Part shown: piece by piece, positions 44,886-56,412 of the stretch
How the letters are laid out: each line of letters opens with the position of its first letter
Numbering within the stretch: position 1 is the stretch's first letter
Assembly: GCA_015680685.1 (NCBI GenBank)
Contig: MNCI01034009.1
Coordinates: forward strand, 1,084,604 to 1,148,603
Length of the DNA stretch: 64,000 nt
From: Gnetum montanum
Lineage: Eukaryota > Streptophyta > Gnetopsida > Gnetales > Gnetaceae
Reading direction: 5' to 3'
Translations under genes and position numbers: made by a program
The notes under the pieces: model-generated
What the model saw: the letters and a program-made list of their open reading frames with translations, nothing else
What the model was told of the DNA's origin: nothing
Databases searched by the model: none

Positions 44886-47091
44886 TTGTTATGCTTGTTC
44901 TTTAAGAGTGATGTTATATTTTGATGTTTAATGTTATACTATACCTTGCTATGGTATGTTAATATCCTTTTTTTTATGCTATTGAGATTTGAACTTGAGA
45001 CCTCTTAATGGTTATGCATCTTAAGGTTTGGAATATTTAGCTTGTGCTTATATGTGATACTTTGGTACTTTTTATATCCTTTTATCTTTTATTTTTATTT
45101 GGGTTATTTTGTAATTATCTTTGCTAACTCTTGTTGCTCCTAAGTGTGGAGAAGTTGGAAGGATGGTGGTGGATCAGTGCTAGTATTTTATTTATGCTTA
45201 AAATTATATTTTTCATATTTTATTTTATTCTAAGATTTTGGAATAAAGTAAGAATACAATTATGAGACATGTTAATGGATATATGGAGTTTATTCCATTT
45301 ATTCTTTTATTTTATCTTGAAACCCATTCTTAGACATGTGACTCATTATAGTACTCTCTTGGTGACTTGAACCAATTGGTTGACCATTGAACCCTTTTTG
45401 TAGATACATGTTACCTTCTTTTAGAAAATAAATTATTAATTCTTTATTCTTGGAATTTCCAAATCCTAGCTTTTGTGCTTATAAATACTTGGCAATGTTG
45501 GCTCTCTTGGCATCAATTATGCATTGCTCTCTCTCTTTCATTCTCTTGCTAGTGGCTATACTTGACGAATGTCTTGACAATTTCTAATTCTAAAACTATT
45601 TTTGCTTGGTAAAGCTTTGGGGACTAATCTCTCAAGGTAGAAGAAATAATTTTTATTCCATCAATTTTGATAACCAACTTACCTTTTTGTACTTGGTTTC
45701 TTTTATGATGGTTTGCATTGCTAATTTGATAGTATTGCAAGTGTTGTTAATCTAACTTTGGTTTTTTATGATCATTCAGTAATTCATGATTTTTATGACT
45801 TTTTACTTTGCATTTTGACTCAATCTTTCTGTTGCGTCATCTTCTCTCAATAGTGGTGCTAGCAATAACATTCTCATACACTACAACCTATGTTTCAACT
45901 TGGCTAGGAATCATAATCAAAGTCATGATGAATCTTGAGCATTGTTCAATGTATTGCATTTATCTCAATGTTAGGCAAAATCAACACATTCAAATGACAT
46001 AAATTGTAGAACATTTCATACATGTATGGATGCATTCAACATGTTGGAACACTTGATTAGTCATGTAAGAGAAAATAAATTGGTACAATTTTAAGAGGTC
46101 ACTCATATATGACTTGTTGTCAATGGGTAGGCATTTGGGGGGTTGCATACTTACCAAATCAACCTAGATATTAAAGTTAAATTAGTATCATGCCTTATGT
46201 AGGACATTTTGCCATTGATCAAGATTTTGTAAGGTATGAAGTGATCATGTTAGCTTGAGGGAATGACATTTTAGATGGTGCAAGTAGCTAGGATGTTAGG
46301 ATAGCTATAGGATTAATGCTAGTCATAACACAACCCAATAGTTGGACTAAACATACATGAGCATTTATAATTCAACAATTGTTCTTTTCTTACATAAGGG
46401 CTAGTTTTAGTTATTATTCACCTTGTAGTTATTCTAATGTCCAATGTTGAGAGCCTCACGAGAATACCACTATTATGACTAAACTAAACATTTATGAGTG
46501 AATTATATATTTTATGGTTAACTATAAGTTAACATTTATTAGGATACATATTCAAGTGTGGTTAACTATATGTTAACGTTTATGTGAATAAAATATTTGT
46601 AGTAGCACTAACTAAGTATTTTGGTAGCATGGACCCCACTTTTCCAATCATGTTCTTAAGAGCTTTTAAGTGGATTTCCTTTATTGTGAAGGTATTCTAA
46701 CCCTTTCTACCTATGTTCCATGCAGATTTTGCTAGAAGCTTTGGAGGTGATCAAGGTGGAGCTGGAAGAAGGCTTAATAGTGGATGAGAGATTATCTCCT
46801 TATGCCTTTCTTGGTATGTTGCTTGCCATTATATGGATTTGTAAATTAGACTATGAATATGGATTTTATTTTAAACTTTGATTTATGTTGTAATAAGGCC
46901 TAAGTGGCATACATGTGTTACTATGGATTTTCACATGATTTCTAAGTTGTTAAGCTTCTAAGTATTTTCATGCTTTTATGGTTTTATAAAAGGTTATGTT
47001 TCTTAAGGATTCATTGAGTATTTGAGATTTAGTTACCATGTCCTTTAAGTGATTTTTATAATTTATTTATGGTAATTTTGAAGGTGTGATA
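44886..47091 (+). repeat. 5' LTR of the Del-like element
   Basis: About 2.2 kb, ending TGTGATA (from TGTGACA). Notable parts: a TATA-like CTTATAAATACTTGG near 45480, then CTCTCTCTC. Its body from 44886 to 46760 matches 61063-62868. The ORF near 45808 is not conserved in the second copy. Confidence 0.75.
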
Positions 47092-47110
47092 ATTTGATAT
47101 TAGAGCAAGG
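47092..47110 (+). other. Primer-binding site of the Del-like element (Met-tRNA type)
   Basis: ATTTGATATTAGAGCAAGG is close to ATTTGGTATCAGAGC, the initiator-Met-tRNA site of many plant retrotransposons; the differences are transitions or a lost G. 47111-47234 is internal remnant with nothing recognised. Confidence 0.6.
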
Positions 47111-47239
47111 ATTTAGATCACTTGTTAGAGTTTTATGTAAGTTTTTATAGGTGGCATTCAAGGAAGATAATGAGAAAAGGAAGCTTTTAGAGAAAGTATT
47201 AGGATTATGAGGTATAGTAGTATTTTCTAGTAATGCTCC

Positions 47240-48137
47240 AGATGAAATGTCATTAAGTTGATGTGTCAACTAGGCCACATATATGCAGCTGCGTCGATGC
47301 AGGCCTGTTGACGTAGCATTCCTGCGTTGACGTGGCCCCGTTTACGCAGTTGCCTATCTCGGCCTATAAATAAGAGGGCCTTCCACCTCATTTAGGCACC
47401 TTTCAGTGAGTTGTAGCGAAGCTCTTGCAATTTGTTCCCACAGGAGATAGAATATTTTCCAAGTGCCCACAACAAGTGTAAGAAAAGTGATCGGCTCTTT
47501 ATCCCAGCATTGATGTATCTGAGCCCATTGACGTGACGGCAATAAAGACGGACTATTCAAGCATTCCTTGCAGCATTTGGACTTAGCTATTTTATGCATT
47601 CAATAGTTTAATATGTTTATGCTTTATTAGTTACTTGTTAGTTACTTAAGTTTTTGTTATTCTGATTTCAATCGCTATTGTTCATTTGTAGTTCGTAAAG
47701 GCCATAAGTATGACCATCTCAAACTTAACTCAAACACTTGGTAAACCTAGTGACGCTTAACGTCTGGTAACCCAAAAGTGTTAGGAGATGCTTAGAACGT
47801 GCTTGGAAGATGGGACCGGATACTTATGTTAGGAGTAGTTAGGATTTAGATTAAGATAATCTTAGATTAATTAATATTCTAGCCTTACTTTCCAAGATAA
47901 TTAGCTGCCAAAAAGATAATTAAAAAGCTATAAAAATCATTAGTCTTAGTCTCACTTAACCATCGTAAATAGAACCTCACAAGTGAGATTAGGATGACAA
48001 TGACCATTCTAACCCAAGGTTTCACTTGTTAGAGTCTGGTGTATGTTAAGTGCTTACAGTCTGCAGATTTCAACTGAGTCGCACGTGAACGCTCATGATT
48101 CGTATGGTTGGGCGTAGGGGTACCTAGCCGCTCATCA
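47240..48137 (+). repeat. 5' LTR of element F
   Basis: 898 bp ending CTCATCA. U3 carries TCGA/GTTGAC-rich motifs (47255-47340) rather than GATATC. A TATA-like CCTATAAATAAGAGG is at 47363. The terminal GGGCGTAGGGGTACCTAG block is as in the sisters. Confidence 0.95.
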
Positions 48138-48157
48138 TTGGCATCGTTGCTGGGGAC
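48138..48157 (+). other. Primer-binding site of element F
   Basis: TTGGCATCGTTGCTGGGGAC directly after the LTR; a few transitions from the tRNA-Asp-type TGGCGCCGTTGCCGGGGA. Confidence 0.85.
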
Positions 48158-48303
48158 TGTTAGTCTTACATGTGTCATCTAACCTTAGTGAAATTATCAT
48201 TCAAGTCGTTGGGATGAACCCAGGATAGAAACATTTATGCACGCTAGGCAAATTTAAGTAAATAGTAAGGTACACTGATTACATGGACCATCTAACGTCC
48301 AAC

Positions 48304-50790
48304 ATGTCTTCTCACAAGAGAGAGGTATTCGAACCACTGGTGCCACAAGAATGTCAGGTGGTGTACAAATATCCCGATGAATATGTCTGTGATTTCACAT
48401 TCATCCTACATCAAGATGAGCATCTGCGATGGTGGGACATGAAGGGTAGCATCGTGCTACCACCTGACCGATCAGCTCCTATGATGCTATATCACAATCT
48501 GGGTAGATTAGGCATCCAGGACCAGGTGGCAGAGTATGTCATGGAGGACCATGACTATCGAGACTATCATCCCACAGAGGCTCAATGGGCAAGAGACCAG
48601 TAGCAAGCGGACAGATATGAATAGTAGAAGGGGAAACAATTCAGTAACCCCTTATTCTTGCAAGGGCTACAAGATGATGGGGATCCCATCTTTCATGATA
48701 CCCATTCAACCAAACTTTTCCTGGGGTAGCAAATCCTCCAGTCAATCATTCAAAACAAACCTCTAAGTGACCATGATCCTCAAGGGGATGGAGGGTCACG
48801 TAGCAAGGCTGGGCAGGATGATTAAGGCTGCCATCAGGGTAGAGGGGGAGATTGACACCGAAGTAGTGGCGATGCCTCTCCTTCTTCTCCATCCTCTCAC
48901 TCTCCTACACCTTTATCTAGCTTAGGCTCTGAGCGTAACAGGGGAAGGTGGGAGTGAAAGAACGGTAGTAAAAAGGTTCGGAAGGGGCAATGTGAGGAAG
49001 CGTGCGACCAATCGTGCGATGATCGCTGGCATGAAAGGAGGGGTAGCTAGAATCATCACAAACATCATGGTCCCCAATAAGACTATGATTCAAATGAACC
49101 ATTGTTGGCTACTTAGAGCATGCTCCAGATTGCTGAGGTAGTTCAAATTCCTAGTAGACACATGAAGGATAGCTGGATCAAGCACGTTGATATGAACAAC
49201 ATCTCCAAATTTGAAGGGGGATACAACTGTGATCCGCAGACCCACCTACAGGCATTCTATGATGCCTGCATCCTGCAAAACATTGACAATGATTGGCAAT
49301 GGCTGAAGCTATTCCCTCGCACACTCATCAAAGAAGCTGAAAGTTGGTACCGGTCCTTGGAAACAGAATCAATTAGACGATGGAATACGATGCTTGAAAT
49401 CTTCAATGACAAGTATCAAATGTACTCTAGAGTGGCGAATCTAAGATGGCAAATCCAAGGTTAGAAACAAGGGAATCATGAACCCTTAGATGTTGCCATG
49501 AGTAGGTACTACTCATTGTTGCCTCAGTGCCCTGGTCATGGTTACTCTTAGTGGGCACAGCTTCGCCACATCATTGATGGGCTCCGTTTTGAAACATGCA
49601 AGACCCTTGGCATGTATGCCATCAATTGCAATGCCTCATTGAACAGGTGGCCAAGGAGGAAGGAGAAATTAGGAAAAAGAAGAGTGTAAAAGAATTCAAC
49701 TAAGACCCTTCCCTCAGAAAAAGGGAGGTCTGATTTTTTGATGAGAGGATGAATCACCACTGGAAGCAATGATGAATCGAAAGACTTTGCCATTACAAAA
49801 GTTTGCATCTAAAATATCAACAAAGGTGGATAAGATGTGGGACTCTTTGGACAAGAAATTCCAAAGTGTACTAAAACTTGCAGAAGAGTCCAGAGAATAA
49901 GGTAACAACCGTGATCAGCACAGGAAGAAGGGAGCTAAACGTGCCCAACATAAGGGTAAGGGCAAAGTTTTTGTAGCAGAGAAAGTTGCAGACTCTAACA
50001 CCGATGAGGATGATGAATGTGGCATATGCCAATGTGAACATCCTAAGGGATGTTGTCCTGTGGTGTCACATCTTCAAGAGTTTGGGGTGTACACCTTGAA
50101 CCCTCGTTTGGCACAACAGCAAACACCCCGAAGGTTGCCTTATCCACAAGGCAATTCCAAGCGATTCCACCAGTAGCAGTAAGGATATTATCCAAGTGGA
50201 ATGCCCCCGTAATCATATGAATACTTCCAATAGTGGCAGCAACCACAAGCATGGGGGATGCCACCTCCAAGGCAGAAGTACCCTTACAAACAGCCAAATC
50301 CTTATGGGTACTATGTTCAGCAACCGATCTCTCCAAGAGACTCTTCCAGTCATGCTGCCTTTCTAAGTTATTACCACCTCCCTGAATATTTTTGACATCC
50401 ATCTCCATCACCCAGGGGGCAAACCCACATCTCTTCTATCCTCCATCACCTTCTCCTACCACTCCTCCACAACATCCCACTTAGTTGCCACCTGCTCCAT
50501 CAATGTAGGGAGAAATATCGCTACAACCATAGCAACGAAATGCTACGAGGGTTGTTAACTTACAACCGGCACCTCGGTTGAGTGGACCGAAATCCAAGCC
50601 ACGAAAAGGTACTTTCTTCCAACCCAGTAATCTAAACACACCCTTACCTATGCCTATGGACAGTGCCTCCGAACCTACCAACGCCTCCACCATCATACCG
50701 CTCGAGCAGCCCTCTGACCAACCGCACTCCAATGTCTAGACGGTCATGCTCACACATGTCGTAACTGAATGGATCAAAGCAGGTCATCTT
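48304..50790 (+). pseudogene. gag of element F
   Basis: The start MSSHKREVFEP at 48304 matches D; the upstream in-frame ATG at 48283 is not conserved. After HPDEYVC-like (KYPDEYVCDF) and FILHQDEHLRWWD come a TAG at 48601, a low-complexity linker, and the gag core (49120-49464, LFPRTLIKEAESWYRSL). The zinc knuckle is short: CGICQCEHPKGCCP (about 50017-50060). A Pro/Tyr/His-rich end follows. These pieces share one frame with protease and RT, so gag and pol formed one polyprotein. Stops make it dead. Confidence 0.88.
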
Positions 50791-51768
50791 CCTTGAAAAT
50801 TGACTGATCTGGGAAGCCCCCTCATCTATCTTTGGGTGGCAAGGAACGATCCATGCAAAGCTCTTCTAGACTCGAGGTTAGGGGTCAATTTGATCTCTCA
50901 CAATATGTACAAGAACTGGAACTTGCCCCCGCTAAAGAAGAGCAACATCTGACTTGAGTTAACAAACCAGTCCATCACCATTCCCTTGGGTTTGGTGGAG
51001 GACATCGTAACCACTGTTTGTGGGTGGTCCTATCCTACTAATTTCCTGGTCATCCGTGTAGAGAACTGCAAGGGGAACTTTCCAATCATCATGGGAAGAG
51101 CTTGGCTAAGCACGATGGACATACGACTAGGACTCTGAGATCTATCCCTAGAAATTCAAAGGAAAATCTTTTCAGGAATATCGAGAAGAAGCATGTTCCA
51201 TGCATTGCGTACAGTGACTCAGGGTGCAACTATGTGCAACAGTTATGGTCCGCTAAGCGAAAATCCATTCAAGCATGTAGTCGGTGTACTGAGAAATCAC
51301 CTATTCAATTGTGCCTATATGTAGCAGCCACTAACTAAGAGGGAACCTAGTGGTTGACATCTAACCCTACTTGCAGCGCACTGTGCATGGAACCTTTTGA
51401 GGGGCTAGTGCAAGCCTATGTTGAAAGCATGGATGAGATGGAAGAGGTTCATCAACAAGTCTCCACGGTTGATGACCAAGATGACTTGGGGGGAGCTACA
51501 AATCCCTGAGAGCTTCAAACAAGAGCCCCTGGAGCTAAAGTCCTTATCAGCTCACTTGGAATATGTGTTTTTGCAAAATGAAAAGCTGGTAATTATCAAT
51601 GCCACCCTTGCTCCTGAATAAAAAAAGAGATTGTTGGCGATAGTAAACAAATGGGTTGCTACGTTCACATGGTCATATCCTAAGTTGACAGGAGTTGATC
51701 CCAGGGTTTGCCAGCATTGGATCTATCTTGACCCTTCCATGAAGCCATGACGACAGCCATAAAGATGG
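50791..51768 (+). pseudogene. Protease and linker of element F
   Basis: The retropepsin-like block reads SPLIYLWVARNDPCKALLDS (50820-50870), then LGVNLISHNMY. The catalytic triplet is D-S-R instead of D-S/T-G, and a TAG/TGA upstream breaks it. The second half (SITIPLGLVEDIVTTVCGW, then GNFPIIMGRAWLSTMD) follows at 50965-51120. The linker 51418-51621 ends in a region (LELKSLSAHLEYVFLQNEKL) that precedes RT in Athila polyproteins. In the gag frame. Confidence 0.8.
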
Positions 51769-53040
51769 TTGAATCCCAAACTGAAGCAGATTGTAAAATA
51801 TGAAATCAAACAATTGCTCAAGGTGAAATTCATCTATTCTATCGTCGATAGTGAATGGGTTAGCCCACTCATTATTGTGCCCAAGAAAGATGACAAGTGG
51901 AGGGTCTGTATTGATTTCTGGTTGCTCAATATGACGACCTTCAAGGACCACTTCCCACTCCCATTTGTGGACCAAGTGTTGGATACCATCGCAGGGCACC
52001 GTTACTACAACTTTTTGGATGGTTATAGTGGTTATAACCAAATCCAAATAGCACTAGAGGACTAGGCCAAAACAACGTTCACAAGTCCATGGGGGACTTT
52101 TGCATATCAGAAGATGCCCTTTGGCCTGTGCAATGCACCTGCTACGTTACAATGCCTTGTCCTAAGCATCTTCCAGCAACAAATCGGCAATGGTGTAGAA
52201 GTCTTCATGGATGACTTCTCCACCTATGGGGCCACGTTTGAGCAAGCCTTGGATCGTCTGGAGCAGGTTCTAAAAAGATGTGTCGACACCAATCTACATC
52301 TCAATTGGTAGAAGAGCCATTTGATGGTCCAAGAGGGCATTGTGTTGGGGCATCGCATCTCACAAATAGGGATCAGCATAGATCCTGAGAAGATCAGGTT
52401 CATCCAAGGAATCACCCGCCAGCCAAGTACCATCAAAGATGTTTGGTTATTCCTTGGACACACTGGTTACTACCAGCATTTCATTGAGCACTTCTCAAAG
52501 ATTTCCAAGCCATTGGTAGAACTTACAAAGAAGGACACTCCATTCATGTAGACCAAGGAATGTGAGTCGGCATTCCAAGCGCTGAAATAGAAACTCGTAG
52601 AAGCTCCAGTTCTATGGGCACCTAATTGGTCCAGACCCTTTCACGTTATGACTGATGCCTCTAACTACACCTTGGGAGCCATGCTTACACAGTGTGATGA
52701 TCAGAAACATCCATATTATATCCATTGTGCAATCCGTAGCATTGTGGGTGCTCAGCTGAACTACACCACCACCGAGAAGGAGTTGATGGTGGTGGTGTTC
52801 GCCTTGGATAAATTTCGACATTATGTGCTCGAATACGAGGTGTTTGTGCAGAAGGACCACAGTGCTATCCGGCACCTAATGAACAAACCAACGGTGAGCA
52901 AAGCATAATCCGATGGCTGGTGATTCTTCGGGAGTTTGATCTTACCATGGTAGATCGGAAGGGGACCGAGAATGTGGTTGCTGAACACTTGTCTCAGTTG
53001 CAATGGGATGACACAAAAGAGGAGGAGCCCTTATCTGACT
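51769..53040 (+). pseudogene. Reverse transcriptase and RNase H of element F
   Basis: RT motifs are all readable: SEWVSPLIIVPKKDDKWRVC, YYNFLDGYSGYNQIQIALED, MPFGLCNAPATLQ and the catalytic F-M-D-D at 52204-52215, intact. RNase H has TDASN (52648-52662), TTTEKEL and FVQKDHSA. Stops (TAG at 52063, 52309 and others) and a frame change at about 52905 break it. It would copy RNA to DNA in the virus-like particle. Confidence 0.92.
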
Positions 53041-54308
53041 AGTTTCTAGATGAACTCCTCTTCACAGACGTAGTTGATCCTCAAGTACCCAAGGAATTCC
53101 CTTGGTTTAGCCGCATCCTCACCTACCTCACAACCCAGGAGCTGCCAAAGGAGTGGAACCATTAGCAGAGACAATAGCTTGTCCATAAGGCCAAGCATTT
53201 CATGGAAATCAATGGCCACCTTTACAAGGTGTGTGCAGATGGCCTAGTTCGATGGTGTATCCCTGATGACGATACACTACGCATCCTCCAAGATGCTCAA
53301 GAGGTCCCTTATGGGGGCCACTATGCTGGATGCCGCACGACCATTAAAATCTTGCTTGCAGGGTATTATTGGCCTAAAATATTTAGGGACACACAATGGT
53401 TCACTCGCTCTTGCGAACAATGCTAGAGGGATGGTGGGATGATGGTACAGTTGGAGGAACCTCAATAGTGGATCTACCCACTGGAACCCTTTGACATCTG
53501 GGGTATCGACTTCATGGGGCCCATCACCCACTTGTTAAACGGAAAGGCATACATCATCGTGGCTATGGACTACTGTACAAAGTGGGTAGAAGTGGCAGCC
53601 GTCATCAACTATTCTTCCAACACTGCCACATGATTTTTCTAGCAACAAATCATTACCAGGTTTGGAGTGCCACATGCACTCATTTCTAATAATGGGACTC
53701 ACTTCATGGGTGTCACTTTTTAGAAACTCATGCAATGCTTAGGGGTAATACATAAATTTATAACACCCTATCATCCCCAAGCCAACGGGCAAGCCGAAGT
53801 CACCAATAGGGAGATCACCAAGATCCTTACCTGAACCATCAGCAAATATAGGAGGGACTGCAGTACCAAACTCAATGATGCCCTATGGGCCTATCGCTCC
53901 ACTTGGAAACTTCCTGTAAGGTACTCTCCTTATGCGTTAGTGTACGAAAAGTTGCCAATGCTTCCAATCCAAGCAGAACTCCAGACATTATCCACAGCCA
54001 ATGACCTAGGCCTTGACCTACCACTCGCACAACGTGAGCGACTAATCAATTTAAGTGTGCTAGATGAGAACCAATTAGTGGCCCTGTCTTCAAATGAAAT
54101 CCACAAGGCCTATAATAAGAAACGACATGATCTTAGGATTTTGAAGGTCACATTTAGGTGTGGAGACAAGGTGTTGTATTGGAACCCCTCACACGTATCT
54201 CAACCGACCAAGTTTCAAACACTTTGGAAGGGACCTTACATTGTCTCTGAAACCTTCCCATCCAGGGCCTTGCTTATCCACAAACTTGAAGACCCCACCA
54301 GAACATAG
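53041..54308 (+). pseudogene. Integrase of element F
   Basis: Zinc-binding domain: GGHYAGCRTTIKILLAGYYW with CEQC (53300-53426). The core has Asp in GIDFMGP (53506), but the second Asp is Asn at 53688-53690 (S-N-N-G); the Glu in GQAEVTNRE (about 53788) stays. The C-terminus has KVLYWNPSHVSQPTKFQTLW and GPYIVSETFPSRALLIHKLE (GPY/F), open to TAG at 54306. Shifted in frame from RT. Stops such as 53424 and 53632 inactivate it. Confidence 0.92.
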
Positions 54309-56412
54309 TTAGTCAACCGCCAACAACTAAAACCTTTCCGTGAACTCCATGCAACTATTGCCATCACCTCGTCATCACCCGGTCGACCACATTTCATTTT
54401 TTGCGTCCCCTCCTTTCCACCCAGTTGTGGGGGAGACTGTCATCCCTGCTAATCCATTTCACTACACCCCTCACCATTTTGTAATTTTTTGTTTTACACT
54501 TTTTTTCCCATCATTCCTACGTTTGCACATTCTTTGAACATTTTTCCCTTTTCTTTACTTATTTTTCCTTTCTTTGTACCTGTTCCATTTTTTCATGTAA
54601 TTGCTAATCCGTCGTCGTATTGTCTTCAGGTGTCTGGCACGGTCAGTTTTCGCTACAATGGGTACTGTCATAGTCTTCCTCGTTATCTGGCTCCTACCAT
54701 TACATGGTTGTCCTTGGATTTTACGTTTATTTTCAGCTCATAAACTCAGCAGTGAGTCCACGTCATCCACCCATTCAACCACTTCATGGTTTTTCTTTTG
54801 TTGGAAGCATGCAACCCCTTCACTTAAAAACATTTTAATTAATGTATGACTTGTGTAGTTCCCAACCTCTGGGATGATCCAATGGTTTGAATCAGGTGTG
54901 ACTTCAAAGGGAATGCAGCATTCGTCACTCTCTCTTATCCCCTAGGTTGTTGGTGCGCCCTTATAGATTTCCTACCACTCCTAGTTTCTCTTTCTCCATG
55001 GAAGCTTCTAGGCAGTTCGATCTTGCATGGTGTGGTCCTCATCGCAAACACAAAAATAATAATAATAATACTCATATGAGGATTCAAAGAACACCCCTTG
55101 GTTGAATGCATGCGCACACGCATGGGTCTTTGCATGGTGTGGTTCCCTCGAATAGAAAACAAACTCATAACCTCACTATGTGGGAATTCAAAGCACACCC
55201 CTTAAACCGCCTCTAACAGGCCACAAGCACTCATTATGGGACTTCCTTTGTCCCCTCTAACTTCGTCCCATTTCACTTCCTTCCTCTCACATTTGTTGGA
55301 GTGGTGGTTCTCTGTGGGTGCATTCTTGCTTCCTTGGGGGATGACCGAGGCTTCATTTGTTGCTGCGATGTCACTGGCTACAGATGGTTTTGGGTCTAAC
55401 CTTAGGAAAGGTTCTACCAGGTCACTTAACCACAATCGCACATGGGGTTTCATGTGGCCAACAATTGGAATTCCCATTCCCTCATCTCCCTCTATTCCCA
55501 CTTCTCTCCATACTTACCTCACTACCCTTTTTCTGTTTTGTGGATTCATCGTGATTTCTGTAAGCTTCTCATGCCTTGGTGAGATCTCTTGGTTTGGAGT
55601 CTTAACTAGCTGACACCAATTCTTGGCACCCAGGCCCATGGACCCTGGTGTTGAGGGTATGCGGAGGCTACAACGGCTGCTGCTTGCTATGGGGAGGACC
55701 CACCTGCATATTCCTAGTCCCGCTTATTACGTCTCCCATCCTTTTGATTTCTTGGTCGATTTTTTTTCCGTGTCCCATGATTCGATTTCTTCCTCGCGGA
55801 GTTCTTTTTGTGTCTCATTCTTTGATTTTTTGTCTCTTTTTTACACCCACTTACCTTCCTCATGTCCTCAGCCATGATTGGGCCTCTCATGCGCTTTCAC
55901 CGCCCCAATTTAGCTTTTCAAATTCATCGTTTTAGGTTTTTTTTATGTTGGTTAACACTGGTCAATGGGTGTATAGCACTGCGTATATGCGACCCCGTAT
56001 ATGTGGCCCTGTTGATGCAACACCTAACCCCTAGATATACACCCGTTGCGCTTTGCAATTTTCATCATTTGGAGTCGAAATTGAGGGGAGTTTTTACCAT
56101 TTTTTCTGCCTAACCCTTCCCAATGCTCATACATTCCATCGCATGTCCGCATTAACCGAACCCTGCCCTTTTACGCAATTAGAGGTATGCTCTCAGTCGT
56201 GGGGGAGGGGGGTGGTGCCTATGTGTAATTAATTAATTAATTAATTAGTTTCTTAATTACGAAAACTTTGGCCCTAACCCATAAATTAATGCTCCGAAAA
56301 ACTTAACAGTGTGCCTGTGCCAATAACATAACTTGGTCAAACTGAGAAGGTATATACAGACCATCTTAAGCTACTTATGAATGGTCTAATGAGCGATTAT
56401 GCTTGATTGCAG
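54309..56412 (+). other. Pol-ORF3 spacer of element F with internal polypurine tract
   Basis: It starts with GTTGTGGGGGAGACTG (54424-54439), the same position as in B and D. It contains a T-rich segment (54480-54600), CATGGTGTGGT repeats (55026, 55134), a G-rich run TCGTGGGGGAGGGGGGTGG (56198-56216), a (TTAA)n run (56228-56252) and ends TTGATTGCAG just before the ORF3 ATG. ORFs such as 55236-55613 are not conserved. Confidence 0.75.

Noticed and set aside
45808-46002. 64-codon ORF in the Del-like 5' LTR
   Set aside because: The homologous place in the 3' LTR (near 61950) does not keep the reading.
54489-54743. Hydrophobic ORF after integrase as an envelope-like protein
   Set aside because: It is T-rich low-complexity spacer; the equivalent DNA in D and B has no matching ORF.
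55236-55613. 125-codon hydrophobic ORF as a membrane protein or envelope
   Set aside because: It lies in the pol-ORF3 spacer, is not conserved in B or D and its hydrophobicity follows T-rich sequence.
56198-56216. G-rich run as a G-quadruplex
   Set aside because: Only two long G runs plus one GG are present, too few for four clear G-tracts with loops; a polypurine explanation is simpler.
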